Assembly (NCBI RefSeq): GCF_900109355.1
Contig: NZ_FOBF01000009.1
Coordinates: 186,001 to 250,000, forward strand
Direction of reading: 5' to 3'
DNA from: Nonomuraea pusilla
GTDB taxonomy: Bacteria > Actinomycetota > Actinomycetes > Streptosporangiales > Streptosporangiaceae
DNA: 64,000 nucleotides
In this document: one piece after another, positions 24,175 to 31,677 of the stretch
Layout: each line of letters starts with the position of its first letter
Position numbering within the stretch: position 1 is the stretch's first letter
The notes under the pieces: generated by a model
Seen by the model: the letters and a program-made list of their open reading frames with translations, nothing else
Told to the model about the DNA's origin: nothing
Databases searched by the model: none
Translations under genes and position numbers: made by a program

Positions 24175-25668
24175 CTACAGCACCGCGTCGATCAGGCCCA
24201 GGGGCGGGGCGCCCAGGTCGAGCAGGGCCTTGTGGAAACGCTGGACGCTGAACCCGGCGCCCCACTCCTTCCTCGCCCGCTCACGCAGGTCGAGGATGAG
24301 CAGCTTGCCCCAGGTGTAGCGGCCGTAGGTGGGGTCGAACGAGGCCCGGCGCGCCTCGGACAGGGCCGCGGGACCGGCCAGGTGGGTGTCGGAGGCGAAC
24401 CGCCGGGCGCCCTCCTCCACCGTCATCTGCCCGGTGTGGACGCCGATGGCGCAGGCCAGCCGCGTGACGCGGATCAGCGCCTCCACCCAGACGCCGATCT
24501 CGAAGCGCGGGTCGTCGGGGGCGAAGCCCTCCTCCACGCACAGCTCCTCGGCGTAGTGCGCCCAGCCCTCGATGAACGCCGCGGACTGCAGCAGCCGCCG
24601 CACGTCGGAGGGGGCCCTGCGCAGCGCGCGGGCGTGCGAGAAGTGGCCGGGGGCGACCTCGTGCACGTTGATCGCGGGCAGCGTGGTCGCGCTGAACACC
24701 TCCAGCCACTCCTCCTGCTCCTGCTCGGGCCAGGACGGGTCGGGCGGGGTGATGTGGTACCACGACGGGCCTTCCGGCTCGCCGGGGCAGTTCCACGACA
24801 TCATCGCCATCGCCCAGCGGCGCGACTCGGGCGCCAGGCCCACCAGGCACTCGCCGTCGTGGTACGGCACGAGGTCCTTCTCCCTGGTGAACGCGATGGC
24901 CCGCTCGGTGCCCACCCTGGCGGCCTCGATCACGCCGTCGGGGCCGGGGTGGTCCCTGACCAGCTCGCGTACGACGTCGAGCGGCGGCCTGCCGCCGTGC
25001 CCCAGCTTCTCGCAGGACTCCGTGAGCAGCGCCGTGAGCCGGTCGCGCTCGGCGTCGGCCCGCTCGGCCAGCCTGCCGAGGTCCACCGGCAGGCCCTCGC
25101 CGGCGCCCATCAGCCTGGCGAGCGCCTCGCCGCCGAGCGCCGCGTCGGGGTCGCCCTCGGCGGCGGCCCGCTCGACGTGCGCGACGAGCCTGCCGTGCGC
25201 CTGGAGCGCGGCGTCGTCCGACACGCCCGCCGCCAGGCCCTTCACCGCGCCCAGCAACGACTGGGCGACGGGCGCCGCGACCCGGTCGAGCGAGGCGACG
25301 GCGCACTCGACCGCCTCCGGCCACAGCGCGAGGTGCGCGGCCCTGGCGGCGGCCCGCTCCTCCTCGGGGCCGTAGTCGCGGTCGTAGCCGGCCAGTTCGA
25401 GGTTGGACAGGTGGAGGAGGGGGTTGCGGCGGTGCAGCTCCAGCTCGCCGAACTGGACGCGCAGGCTCTCCTCGAACACCTTGACGTGCTCGGCGTCGTG
25501 GGGGTCGGCGGGCAGGTCGCCGTGCCCGAGCCGGTCGAGCCCGGCGCGCACGCCGTCCGGCGAGAGGTCCTGGATCCTGCCGTCGTACTCGTGCCTGCCG
25601 CCTGCTTCGCGGGCCTCGGCCATCAACATGTCGGTGATGGCGCGCAGCCTGGCATCAAGGTCCGTCAT
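24175..25668 (-). CDS. DUF885-family metallopeptidase-like protein
   Basis: A 497-residue DUF885 protein. The zinc-peptidase-like motif HEVAPGHFSHARAL (H-E-x-x-P-G-H) lies near residue 335, and FIEGWAHYAEELCVEEG about 35 residues later is the second family hallmark. GRYTWGKLLILDLR near the end is also typical. No signal peptide, so it probably acts in the cytoplasm as a peptidase of unknown substrate. It lies upstream of guaA on the same strand with 108 nt between. Full length for the family. Confidence 0.85.
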   Translation of the reverse strand: MTDLDARLRAITDMLMAEAREAGGRHEYDGRIQDLSPDGVRAGLDRLGHGDLPADPHDAEHVKVFEESLRVQFGELELHRRNPLLHLSNLELAGYDRDYGPEEERAAARAAHLALWPEAVECAVASLDRVAAPVAQSLLGAVKGLAAGVSDDAALQAHGRLVAHVERAAAEGDPDAALGGEALARLMGAGEGLPVDLGRLAERADAERDRLTALLTESCEKLGHGGRPPLDVVRELVRDHPGPDGVIEAARVGTERAIAFTREKDLVPYHDGECLVGLAPESRRWAMAMMSWNCPGEPEGPSWYHITPPDPSWPEQEQEEWLEVFSATTLPAINVHEVAPGHFSHARALRRAPSDVRRLLQSAAFIEGWAHYAEELCVEEGFAPDDPRFEIGVWVEALIRVTRLACAIGVHTGQMTVEEGARRFASDTHLAGPAALSEARRASFDPTYGRYTWGKLLILDLRERARKEWGAGFSVQRFHKALLDLGAPPLGLIDAVL

Positions 25669-25713
25669 GTGGCTGACGTTACTCTTTCACGCCTTCGTCT
25701 TGACCAGTGGACA

Positions 25714-26463
25714 ATGATCGTCATGTTGCGGATCACGACGCTGGCGGAGCGGCCGGAGTTCGGGCCCGGGTTGTGGGACATGGAGACCGGCTGGGAGGAG
25801 TTCGTGCTCCACGACCCCCTCGCGGACCTGTTCTACTCCGTCGCGGTCACGACCTACCCGGAGTACGTGCTGGTGGCCGACGACGACCGGGAGCCCGGCA
25901 GGCTGGTGGCGCGGGGGTGCATGATCCCGTACCGGACGGACGGCGACCCGATGCCCGACGACGGGTGGGACGGCGTGATCAGGGCCGGGTGGCTGACCGG
26001 GGAGACCGGCGCGGAGGCCGACCGGATCTCGGCGCTGGAGATCACGGTCAGGAAGGACCTGCTCGGCACCGGCCTGTCTCCGCTGATGGTGGCGGCCATG
26101 CGGGAGCACGCGGCGCGGCGCGGCTTCGCCGAGCTGGTGGCGCCGGTGCGGCCCAACAGGAAGCACCTGGAGCCGCGCACCCCCATGGCGGAGTACGCGT
26201 TCCGCACCCGCGAGGACGGCCTGCCGTACGACGCGTGGCTGCGGGTGCACGTACGGGCGGGCGGGACGATCGTCAAGGTGGCGCCGCGCTCGATGGTGGT
26301 GCCGGGGACGCTGGCGGAGTGGCGGGCGTGGACGGGCCTGCCGTTCGACGAGACGGGCCCGGTCGAGGTGCCGGGGGCGCTGACGCCGGTGCACTGCGCC
26401 GTCGAGCACGACCACGCGGTGTACGTGGAGCCGAACGTGTGGGTCTCGCACCGGCTGCGGTAG
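25714..26463 (+). CDS. GNAT-like N-acetyltransferase
   Basis: A 249-residue protein. The central part (LEITVRKDLLGTGLSPLMVAAM, then RRGFAELVAPVRPN) is the GNAT acetyl-CoA site with RxxxGTG-like spacing. The C-terminal third (WLRVHVRAGGTIVKVAPRSM, then VEPNVWV) is characteristic of a distinct actinobacterial acetyltransferase subfamily. Two in-frame starts are possible, ATG 25714 and ATG 25723. GACAAT 7 nt before the second suggests a leaderless transcript. Substrate unknown. Convergent with the PLP-protein gene. Confidence 0.65.
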   Translation: MIVMLRITTLAERPEFGPGLWDMETGWEEFVLHDPLADLFYSVAVTTYPEYVLVADDDREPGRLVARGCMIPYRTDGDPMPDDGWDGVIRAGWLTGETGAEADRISALEITVRKDLLGTGLSPLMVAAMREHAARRGFAELVAPVRPNRKHLEPRTPMAEYAFRTREDGLPYDAWLRVHVRAGGTIVKVAPRSMVVPGTLAEWRAWTGLPFDETGPVEVPGALTPVHCAVEHDHAVYVEPNVWVSHRLR

Positions 26464-26495
26464 AGCGAACGGCCGCGGCTCGTGCCTCCGGCCGC

Positions 26496-26609
26496 GTCAG
26501 GGCGAGCAGGCGCGGGCTCAGCGGCGGCGACGTGAGCTACGTGAGGGCGAGCAGGCGCGGGCTCAGCGGCGGCGACGTGAGCTACGTGAGGGCGAGCAGG
26601 CGGGCCTCG
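26496..26609. repeat. 45-bp tandem repeat over the stop of the PLP-protein gene
   Basis: Units at 26496-26540 and 26541-26585 are near-identical, and a partial third at 26586-26609 lies inside the gene. The gene-proximal full unit carries the stop (TAG on the minus strand, 26582-26584). Confidence 0.88.
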
Positions 26610-27553
26610 TGGGGGCCTGGGTCGAGGCCCTTGGCCGCCGCCCACCGCGGGTCGTGGCACCCGGCGAGGTGGCGGTCGTGCGCGTCGCCGACGAGCGAGA
26701 CGATCGTGCCGGTCTCGCCGCGTGCCGCCATGCGGCCGGCGAGCTCCAGCGCCGCCCACAGGGCGGTGCCGGTGGACGGGCCCACGGGCAGGCCGGTCAC
26801 GGCCCTGACCCGGCGGGCCGCGGCCACGCTCGCGGAGTCGGGAACGGGGATCACCAGGTCGACGAGGTCGGGGCGGAAGCCCGGCTCGACGCGCGGCCTG
26901 CCCACCCCTTCGACGCGTGACGGCATGCCGGTGGAGTAGTCGGGCGCGTCGAGGGTCCAGCCGGGGAAGTACGCGGAGTGCTCGGGGTCGGCGACGGCGA
27001 CGCGGCAGGACAGGCCATGCTCGCGCACCCAGCGGCCGAGTGTGGCCGAGGTGGCGCCGGTGTGGGCGCCGGTGACCACCCAGTCGGGGCGGACCTGGGC
27101 GAACAGCTCCTCGGCGAGGTCGTGTTCGGCGGCCCTGCCGAACTGGTCGAGGAAGTGGCCTTCGACGCGCCTGGCGGCGTCGTAGATGGCCAGGGGTGGG
27201 GTGACGAACCTGCACTCGCCGCCGAGCGCCTCGACGGCCCGCGCCCGCTCCTCGCTGCGCCTGCCCGGCATGACGACGACGTAGGGCAGGCCGAGGCGCC
27301 GCGCGAACCACGCCTGGGCGGTGGCGGCGTTGCCGCCGGTGGCCTCGACCACCGTGCCGCCCTCGGTGACGAGGCCGTCGAGCACGGCGCGGCGGAACAG
27401 CGCCCTGGCGTGCCGGTGCCGCAGGCTGCCGGTGGGGTGGGCGGACTCGTCCTTCAGCAGCAGCCTGACGCCCGGCGCGCGCACGGGGAGCTCGATCAGC
27501 GGCGTGGGCGGGCCCGCCGCCAGCGCGTCGAGCGCCTTCTCGGCCCAGGTCAT
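26582..27553 (-). CDS. Cysteine-synthase-like fold-type II protein lacking the PLP lysine
   Basis: A 323-residue member of the 'PLP-dependent cysteine synthase family protein' group. Supporting motifs are LKDESAHPTGS, ATGGNAATAQAWFARRLGLP, SRVEGVGRPRVEP and a Ser/Thr-rich GPSTGTALW loop. In the family the cofactor lysine sits in PTGSLKHR. Here the codon is CGG, giving PTGSLRHRHAR with Arg45 at that place (27419-27421). The phosphate-loop regions also differ from the usual SSGST and GTGGTS. The frame is otherwise intact, so this may be a non-catalytic or re-purposed homologue. It lies 24 nt downstream of the MBL-fold gene. Confidence 0.75.
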   Translation of the reverse strand: MTWAEKALDALAAGPPTPLIELPVRAPGVRLLLKDESAHPTGSLRHRHARALFRRAVLDGLVTEGGTVVEATGGNAATAQAWFARRLGLPYVVVMPGRRSEERARAVEALGGECRFVTPPLAIYDAARRVEGHFLDQFGRAAEHDLAEELFAQVRPDWVVTGAHTGATSATLGRWVREHGLSCRVAVADPEHSAYFPGWTLDAPDYSTGMPSRVEGVGRPRVEPGFRPDLVDLVIPVPDSASVAAARRVRAVTGLPVGPSTGTALWAALELAGRMAARGETGTIVSLVGDAHDRHLAGCHDPRWAAAKGLDPGPHEARLLALT

Positions 27554-27577
27554 GCCCGCAACGATGGCAGAGGCGGA

Positions 27578-28318
27578 TCAGCGGATCACGAGGTGTTCGC
27601 CCGGGGCGAGCAGGTTCAGCTTTCCGCCGAATCCCGCGAACGCCTTCTCCAGCGTCTCCCTGCCCTGCGTGAAGTGCGTCCAGTGCTCGAAGTGCAGCGG
27701 CACGACCTCGCGGGCGCCGAGGATCTCGGCGGCCGTGGCGGCGGCCTCGCTGGTCAGCGTCAGGTAGTCGGCCACGAGCGGGGTGCGGGCGGCGCCTGCG
27801 AACAGCACCGCGACGTCCACCGGGCCGACCCGTCCCGCGACGGCGCGTACGACGTCCAGGGAGGCGTTGTCGCCGCTGACGTACACGGTGGGCAGGCCCT
27901 CGCCGCTGAGGACGAACCCGGTCACCTCGCCCACCAGGTGCTCGCTGCCGTCGGGTCCGTGCTGGGCGGGAACGGCGGTCACCCGTACGGGGCCGACGTC
28001 GGCGGCGGTCCAGGCGGGCAGGGCGCGGACGGGGCCGCCGAGGCGGGCGGCGGCGGAGCCGGTGGAGAGCGCGAGCGGGACGGACCGCAGGTACGCCCGG
28101 CCGGCGGGGTCGAGGTTGTCGGGGTGCTGGTCGTGCGAGAGCAGCACGGCGTCCACGGGGCCGACGTCGGCGGGGCCGAGCGCGGGGCCCGCGGTCTTCG
28201 TCAGCACGCGGGCGCCGACGGGGAACTCGCCGGGCGGGTCGAACGTGGGGTCGGTGAGCAGCCGGACGCCGCCGATCTCGATGACCGCCGTGGGCCCGCC
28301 GATGTAGCGCATCTCCAT
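27578..28318 (-). CDS. MBL-fold (UlaG-like) metal-dependent hydrolase
   Basis: A 246-residue metallo-beta-lactamase-fold protein. The metal motif reads LLSHDQHPDNLD (the UlaG/RomA-type variation of HxHxDH), with LLTDPTFDPPG before it and AVPAQHGPDG, YVSGDNAS and VPLHFEHWTHFTQG after it as further metal positions. No signal peptide. Substrate unknown; relatives act on lactones or phosphodiesters. The start is ATG 28316-28318. It lies in the same direction as the PLP-like gene with 24 nt between, so the two are probably cotranscribed. Confidence 0.82.
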   Translation of the reverse strand: MEMRYIGGPTAVIEIGGVRLLTDPTFDPPGEFPVGARVLTKTAGPALGPADVGPVDAVLLSHDQHPDNLDPAGRAYLRSVPLALSTGSAAARLGGPVRALPAWTAADVGPVRVTAVPAQHGPDGSEHLVGEVTGFVLSGEGLPTVYVSGDNASLDVVRAVAGRVGPVDVAVLFAGAARTPLVADYLTLTSEAAATAAEILGAREVVPLHFEHWTHFTQGRETLEKAFAGFGGKLNLLAPGEHLVIR

Positions 28319-28413
28319 GCCCAGCTACGACATTCCGGGACATTTCCTTATTCCACCGGGAAACCGGCCCACGAGCCGCACCCCCGAGACCCGGCGGTGC
28401 CGCCCGGCCGGGC

Positions 28414-30102
28414 TCAGCGGCGGAGGGCGGCGGGGGCGTCCTCAGGGACGGCAGGGTGGCGGGGGGCGATCGGGGTCAGCCGGACGTAGGCCCCGCCGAG
28501 CGGCGGTCGCGGGTCGGGGTCGCCCGCGTTCGGCCAGAACGACATCGCCCGCTCGGCCTGCGCCGTGATGGTGAGCGAGGGGTTCACGCCGAGGTTCGCC
28601 GACACGGCCGAGCCGTCCACGACGTGCAGCCCCTCGTGCCCGTACAGGCGGTGGTAGGGGTCGATGACGCCGGTCCGCGGCGAGTCGCCGATGGCGCAGC
28701 CGCCGAGGAAGTGCGCGGTGGTCGGGACGTCGACCAGGTCGAGCCAGGTGCCGCCGGCGATGCCGCCGAGCTGCGCGGCGGCGTGCCGCACCGCCTCGTG
28801 CCCGGCGGGGATCCAGGTGGGATTGGGCTCGCCGTGGCCGGGAGAGGAGCGCAGGCCGCCCCAGCGGGTGCCGCGCACGGTGATCGAGTTGTCCTTGGCC
28901 TGCATGACCAGCGCGATGACGGTCCGCTCGGACCAGCGGCGCAGGTCGAGCAGGCGCAGCGCGGCGGCAGGGCGCGCGGCCACCTCCCGCGCGAAGGCGC
29001 GCCACCTCGACCGGCCGCCGCCCTCGCCCCCGGCCGCACCACCGGCCGCGCCGCCGTCCACGAGCAGGGTGCGCAGCAGGCCCATCGCGTTGGAGCCGTC
29101 GCCGTAGCGCACCGGCTCGATGTGGGTCTCGGCGTCGGGGTGGATGGAGGAGGTGATGGCCACGCCCCTGTTGAGCTTCTCGCCGCCCCGCTCCTGGCGC
29201 TCGGCGCCGAGCAGCGCCTCGGAGTTGGTCCTGGTCAGCACGCCCAGCCTGGCCGACACGCGGGGCAGCGTCCCGTTCCCGCGCAGCCGGTGCAGCAGCC
29301 GCTGGGTGCCGTACGTCCCCGCGGCGAAGACGACCTGGCGGGCCCTGAACACGCGCCGCCGGGTGAGCGAGCCGGTCCTGCGGGCGAGCACCTCGTAGCC
29401 GCCGCCGGGCAGCGGGCGCACCGACGTGACCGTGCACTCGGCGTACACCCTGGCACCGGCCCGCTCGGCCAGGTACAGGTAGTTCTCGGTGAGCATGTTC
29501 TTGGCGCCGTGGCGGCAGCCCGTCATGCACTCGCCGCACTCGACGCAGCCGCGCCGGGCGGGCCCCGCGCCGCCGAAGTACGGGTCGACGCCGTCCTCGC
29601 CGAAGTACACGCCGACGGGCGCGAGGCGGAAGGTGTCGCCGACGCCCATGGTGTCGGCCACCCTGCGCATGATCCGGTCGGCGGGGGTGAAGGTGGGGTT
29701 CACGACCACGCCGAGCATCCGCCTGGCCTGGTCGTAGTGGGGCGCGAGCTCCGACTTCCAGTCGGTGATGCCCGCCCACTGCGGGTCGCGGAAGAACGGG
29801 TCGAGCGGCTCGTACAGCGTGTTGGCGTAGACGAGGGAGCCGCCGCCGACGCCGGCGCCCGCGAGCACCAGCACCCGGCTGCCGCGCTCGCCCCGCAGCA
29901 GGTGGATGCGCTGGATGCCCTTCATGCCGAGCCAGGGCGCCCACAGGAAGTCGCGCGCCTGCCAGGAGGTGGCGGGCAGCGTGGACTCGTCGAAGCGCCG
30001 TCCGGCCTCCAGCACGCCGACGCGGTAGCCCTTCTCGGTGAGCCTGAGCGCGGCGACGCTGCCGCCGAACCCCGACCCGATCACGAGGACGTCGAAGGTC
30101 AC
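28414..30102 (-). CDS. GMC-family oxidoreductase (cholesterol-oxidase-like)
   Basis: A 562-residue FAD enzyme. The ADP-binding motif VIGSGFGGSVAA is at 7-18, AGAGVGGGSLVYAN at 81-94, and the C-terminal GMC region has HFLGGCAIG and VDGSAVSANLGVNPSLTI. Four cysteines at 186, 189, 192 and 196 (C-x2-C-x2-C-x3-C in GCVECGECMTGCRHGAK) resemble an iron-sulphur ligand set, a feature I recall in this subfamily. It starts at GTG 30100-30102, which overlaps the aldehyde dehydrogenase stop (GTGA), so the two are coupled. Likely an alcohol/aldehyde oxidation pair; the substrate, possibly sterol or long-chain alcohol, is unknown. Upstream frame is a shadow. Confidence 0.85.
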   Translation of the reverse strand: MTFDVLVIGSGFGGSVAALRLTEKGYRVGVLEAGRRFDESTLPATSWQARDFLWAPWLGMKGIQRIHLLRGERGSRVLVLAGAGVGGGSLVYANTLYEPLDPFFRDPQWAGITDWKSELAPHYDQARRMLGVVVNPTFTPADRIMRRVADTMGVGDTFRLAPVGVYFGEDGVDPYFGGAGPARRGCVECGECMTGCRHGAKNMLTENYLYLAERAGARVYAECTVTSVRPLPGGGYEVLARRTGSLTRRRVFRARQVVFAAGTYGTQRLLHRLRGNGTLPRVSARLGVLTRTNSEALLGAERQERGGEKLNRGVAITSSIHPDAETHIEPVRYGDGSNAMGLLRTLLVDGGAAGGAAGGEGGGRSRWRAFAREVAARPAAALRLLDLRRWSERTVIALVMQAKDNSITVRGTRWGGLRSSPGHGEPNPTWIPAGHEAVRHAAAQLGGIAGGTWLDLVDVPTTAHFLGGCAIGDSPRTGVIDPYHRLYGHEGLHVVDGSAVSANLGVNPSLTITAQAERAMSFWPNAGDPDPRPPLGGAYVRLTPIAPRHPAVPEDAPAALRR

Positions 30103-31604
30103 TTGAGCCTGAGCCTCCGCATCGTCTTCAGCGTGGTCGCGAGCACGCCCGCCCACTTCTCGTACGGCATCCCGGCCGGCGCGTCGAAGCCCAGCCAGGA
30201 CGCCTGCGAGGCCACCGTCTGGGACTCGGTGTAGCGCAGCAGCCCCTCGGCGCCGTGCCTGCGGCCCAGCCCCGACGCCTTCATGCCGCCCATCGGCGCG
30301 TCGTAGGAGGCGTAGGCCGAGGCGTACCCCTCGTTGACGTTGACGGTGCCCGCGTTGATCCTGGCGGCCAGCGCCCTGCCGCGCCGCGTGTCGGAGGTCC
30401 AGACGGAGGCGTTGAGCCCGTAGCCGGTGTCGTTGGCCAGCTCGACCGCCTCGTCGTCGGTGGTGAACGGGTGGAGGGCGACGACGGGGCCGAACGTCTC
30501 CTCGCGGCACAGCCGCATCTCCTCGGTGACGCCGGTGAGCACGGTCGGCTCGTAGAACAGCGGGCCGACGTCGGGCCTGGCCCTGCCGCCGGTGAGGACG
30601 GCCGCCCCCTTGGCCACGGCGTCGTCCACGTACGCGCTGACGGCGTCGAGCTGGCGGCGCGAGGTGAGCGACCCCATGTCGGCGGACCAGTCGCGGCCCG
30701 CGCCGAGCCTGAGGTTCGCCGCCTGCGCGGCGAGGCGGGCGGCGAAGGAGTCGAACAGGGAGGCGTGCACGTACAGGCGCTCGACGGACAGGCAGAGCTG
30801 CCCGGCGTTGGTGAAGCAGGCCCTGAGCGCGCCCTGGACGGCCCTGTCGAGGTCGGCGTCGTCGAGCACGAGCATCGGGTTCTTGCCGCCGAGTTCGAGC
30901 GAGCAGCCGACGAGCCGCTTGGCCGCCTCCTCGGCGATCTTCCTGCCGGCCCGGGTGGAGCCGGTGAACGCGACGTAGTCGGCGCCGTCGAGCAGGGCGT
31001 CGCCGATGTCGGCGGGCTCGCCGAGCACGACCTGCCAGATCTGGCGGGGCATGCCCAGCTCGGCGAGCAGGTCGATGGTCCACAGGGTGGACATCGCGGT
31101 CTGGGTGTCGGGTTTGTGCACGAGGGCGTTGCCGGCGAGCAGCGCGGGCACCGCGTCGGTGACGCCGAGCGAGAGCGGGTAGTTCCACGGGGAGATGAGC
31201 GCGACGACGCCCTTGGGCCTGCGCAGCTCGCTGACGCGGGTGGCGACCGGGAAGATGCCCTTGCGGGCGCGCGGCGCGAGCAGGCGGGACGCGCGGCGGG
31301 CGTAGTAGAGCGCGCAGCCGGCGACGTCGAGCACCTCCTCGAAGGCGTGCTTGCGGGCCTTGCCGGTCTCGTCCTGGACGATGTCGAGGATCTCGTTCCT
31401 GCGGTCGAGTATCGCGTCGTGCAGGAGAAGGAACGGCCTGGCCCGCTCGGCGGCGGGGCGCGCGGCCCAGTCCCGCTGCGCGGCCCTGGCGGCGGCGTAG
31501 GCCGCGTGCACGTCGTCCGGGGCGGAGACGGGCAGCTCGGCGATGGGTTCCCCGGTGAAGGGGGCGGTGATGACCCGGGTCTCTCCGCTGGACGTCACAT
31601 GCAT
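30099..31604 (-). CDS. Aldehyde dehydrogenase (succinate-semialdehyde dehydrogenase-like)
   Basis: A 501-residue ALDH-superfamily enzyme. Catalytic Glu is in LELGGKNPM and Cys in NAGQLCLSVERLYV, with the NAD-site motif ISPWNYPL. The sequence style is that of actinobacterial GabD2-type succinic-semialdehyde dehydrogenases, but the coupled GMC oxidoreductase makes another aldehyde equally likely. ATG 31602-31604 is chosen since a TATCCT box (minus strand, 31611-31616) lies 6 nt upstream, typical of leaderless messages. A longer frame to 31679 is unlikely because it overlaps the divergent kinase start. Confidence 0.85.
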   Translation of the reverse strand: MHVTSSGETRVITAPFTGEPIAELPVSAPDDVHAAYAAARAAQRDWAARPAAERARPFLLLHDAILDRRNEILDIVQDETGKARKHAFEEVLDVAGCALYYARRASRLLAPRARKGIFPVATRVSELRRPKGVVALISPWNYPLSLGVTDAVPALLAGNALVHKPDTQTAMSTLWTIDLLAELGMPRQIWQVVLGEPADIGDALLDGADYVAFTGSTRAGRKIAEEAAKRLVGCSLELGGKNPMLVLDDADLDRAVQGALRACFTNAGQLCLSVERLYVHASLFDSFAARLAAQAANLRLGAGRDWSADMGSLTSRRQLDAVSAYVDDAVAKGAAVLTGGRARPDVGPLFYEPTVLTGVTEEMRLCREETFGPVVALHPFTTDDEAVELANDTGYGLNASVWTSDTRRGRALAARINAGTVNVNEGYASAYASYDAPMGGMKASGLGRRHGAEGLLRYTESQTVASQASWLGFDAPAGMPYEKWAGVLATTLKTMRRLRLK

Positions 31605-31677
31605 GTCCGAAGGATATTCCGGATTGCTACTCGCCGGTAGTTTTTGCGGATCCGCCGCATGGGGACACAATCCCCTC
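31605..31677. promoter_or_regulatory. Divergent promoter region, ALDH / kinase
   Basis: A 73-bp gap. Leftward: TATCCT (complement of 31611-31616) 6 nt before the ALDH ATG. Rightward: CACAAT at 31666-31671, 6 nt before the kinase ATG, a weaker match. Both spacings fit leaderless transcription. Confidence 0.4.

Noticed and set aside
26496..26609. Ends of a mobile element
   Set aside because: The 45-bp units are direct tandem repeats of a gene end, with no inverted ends, target duplication or transposase.
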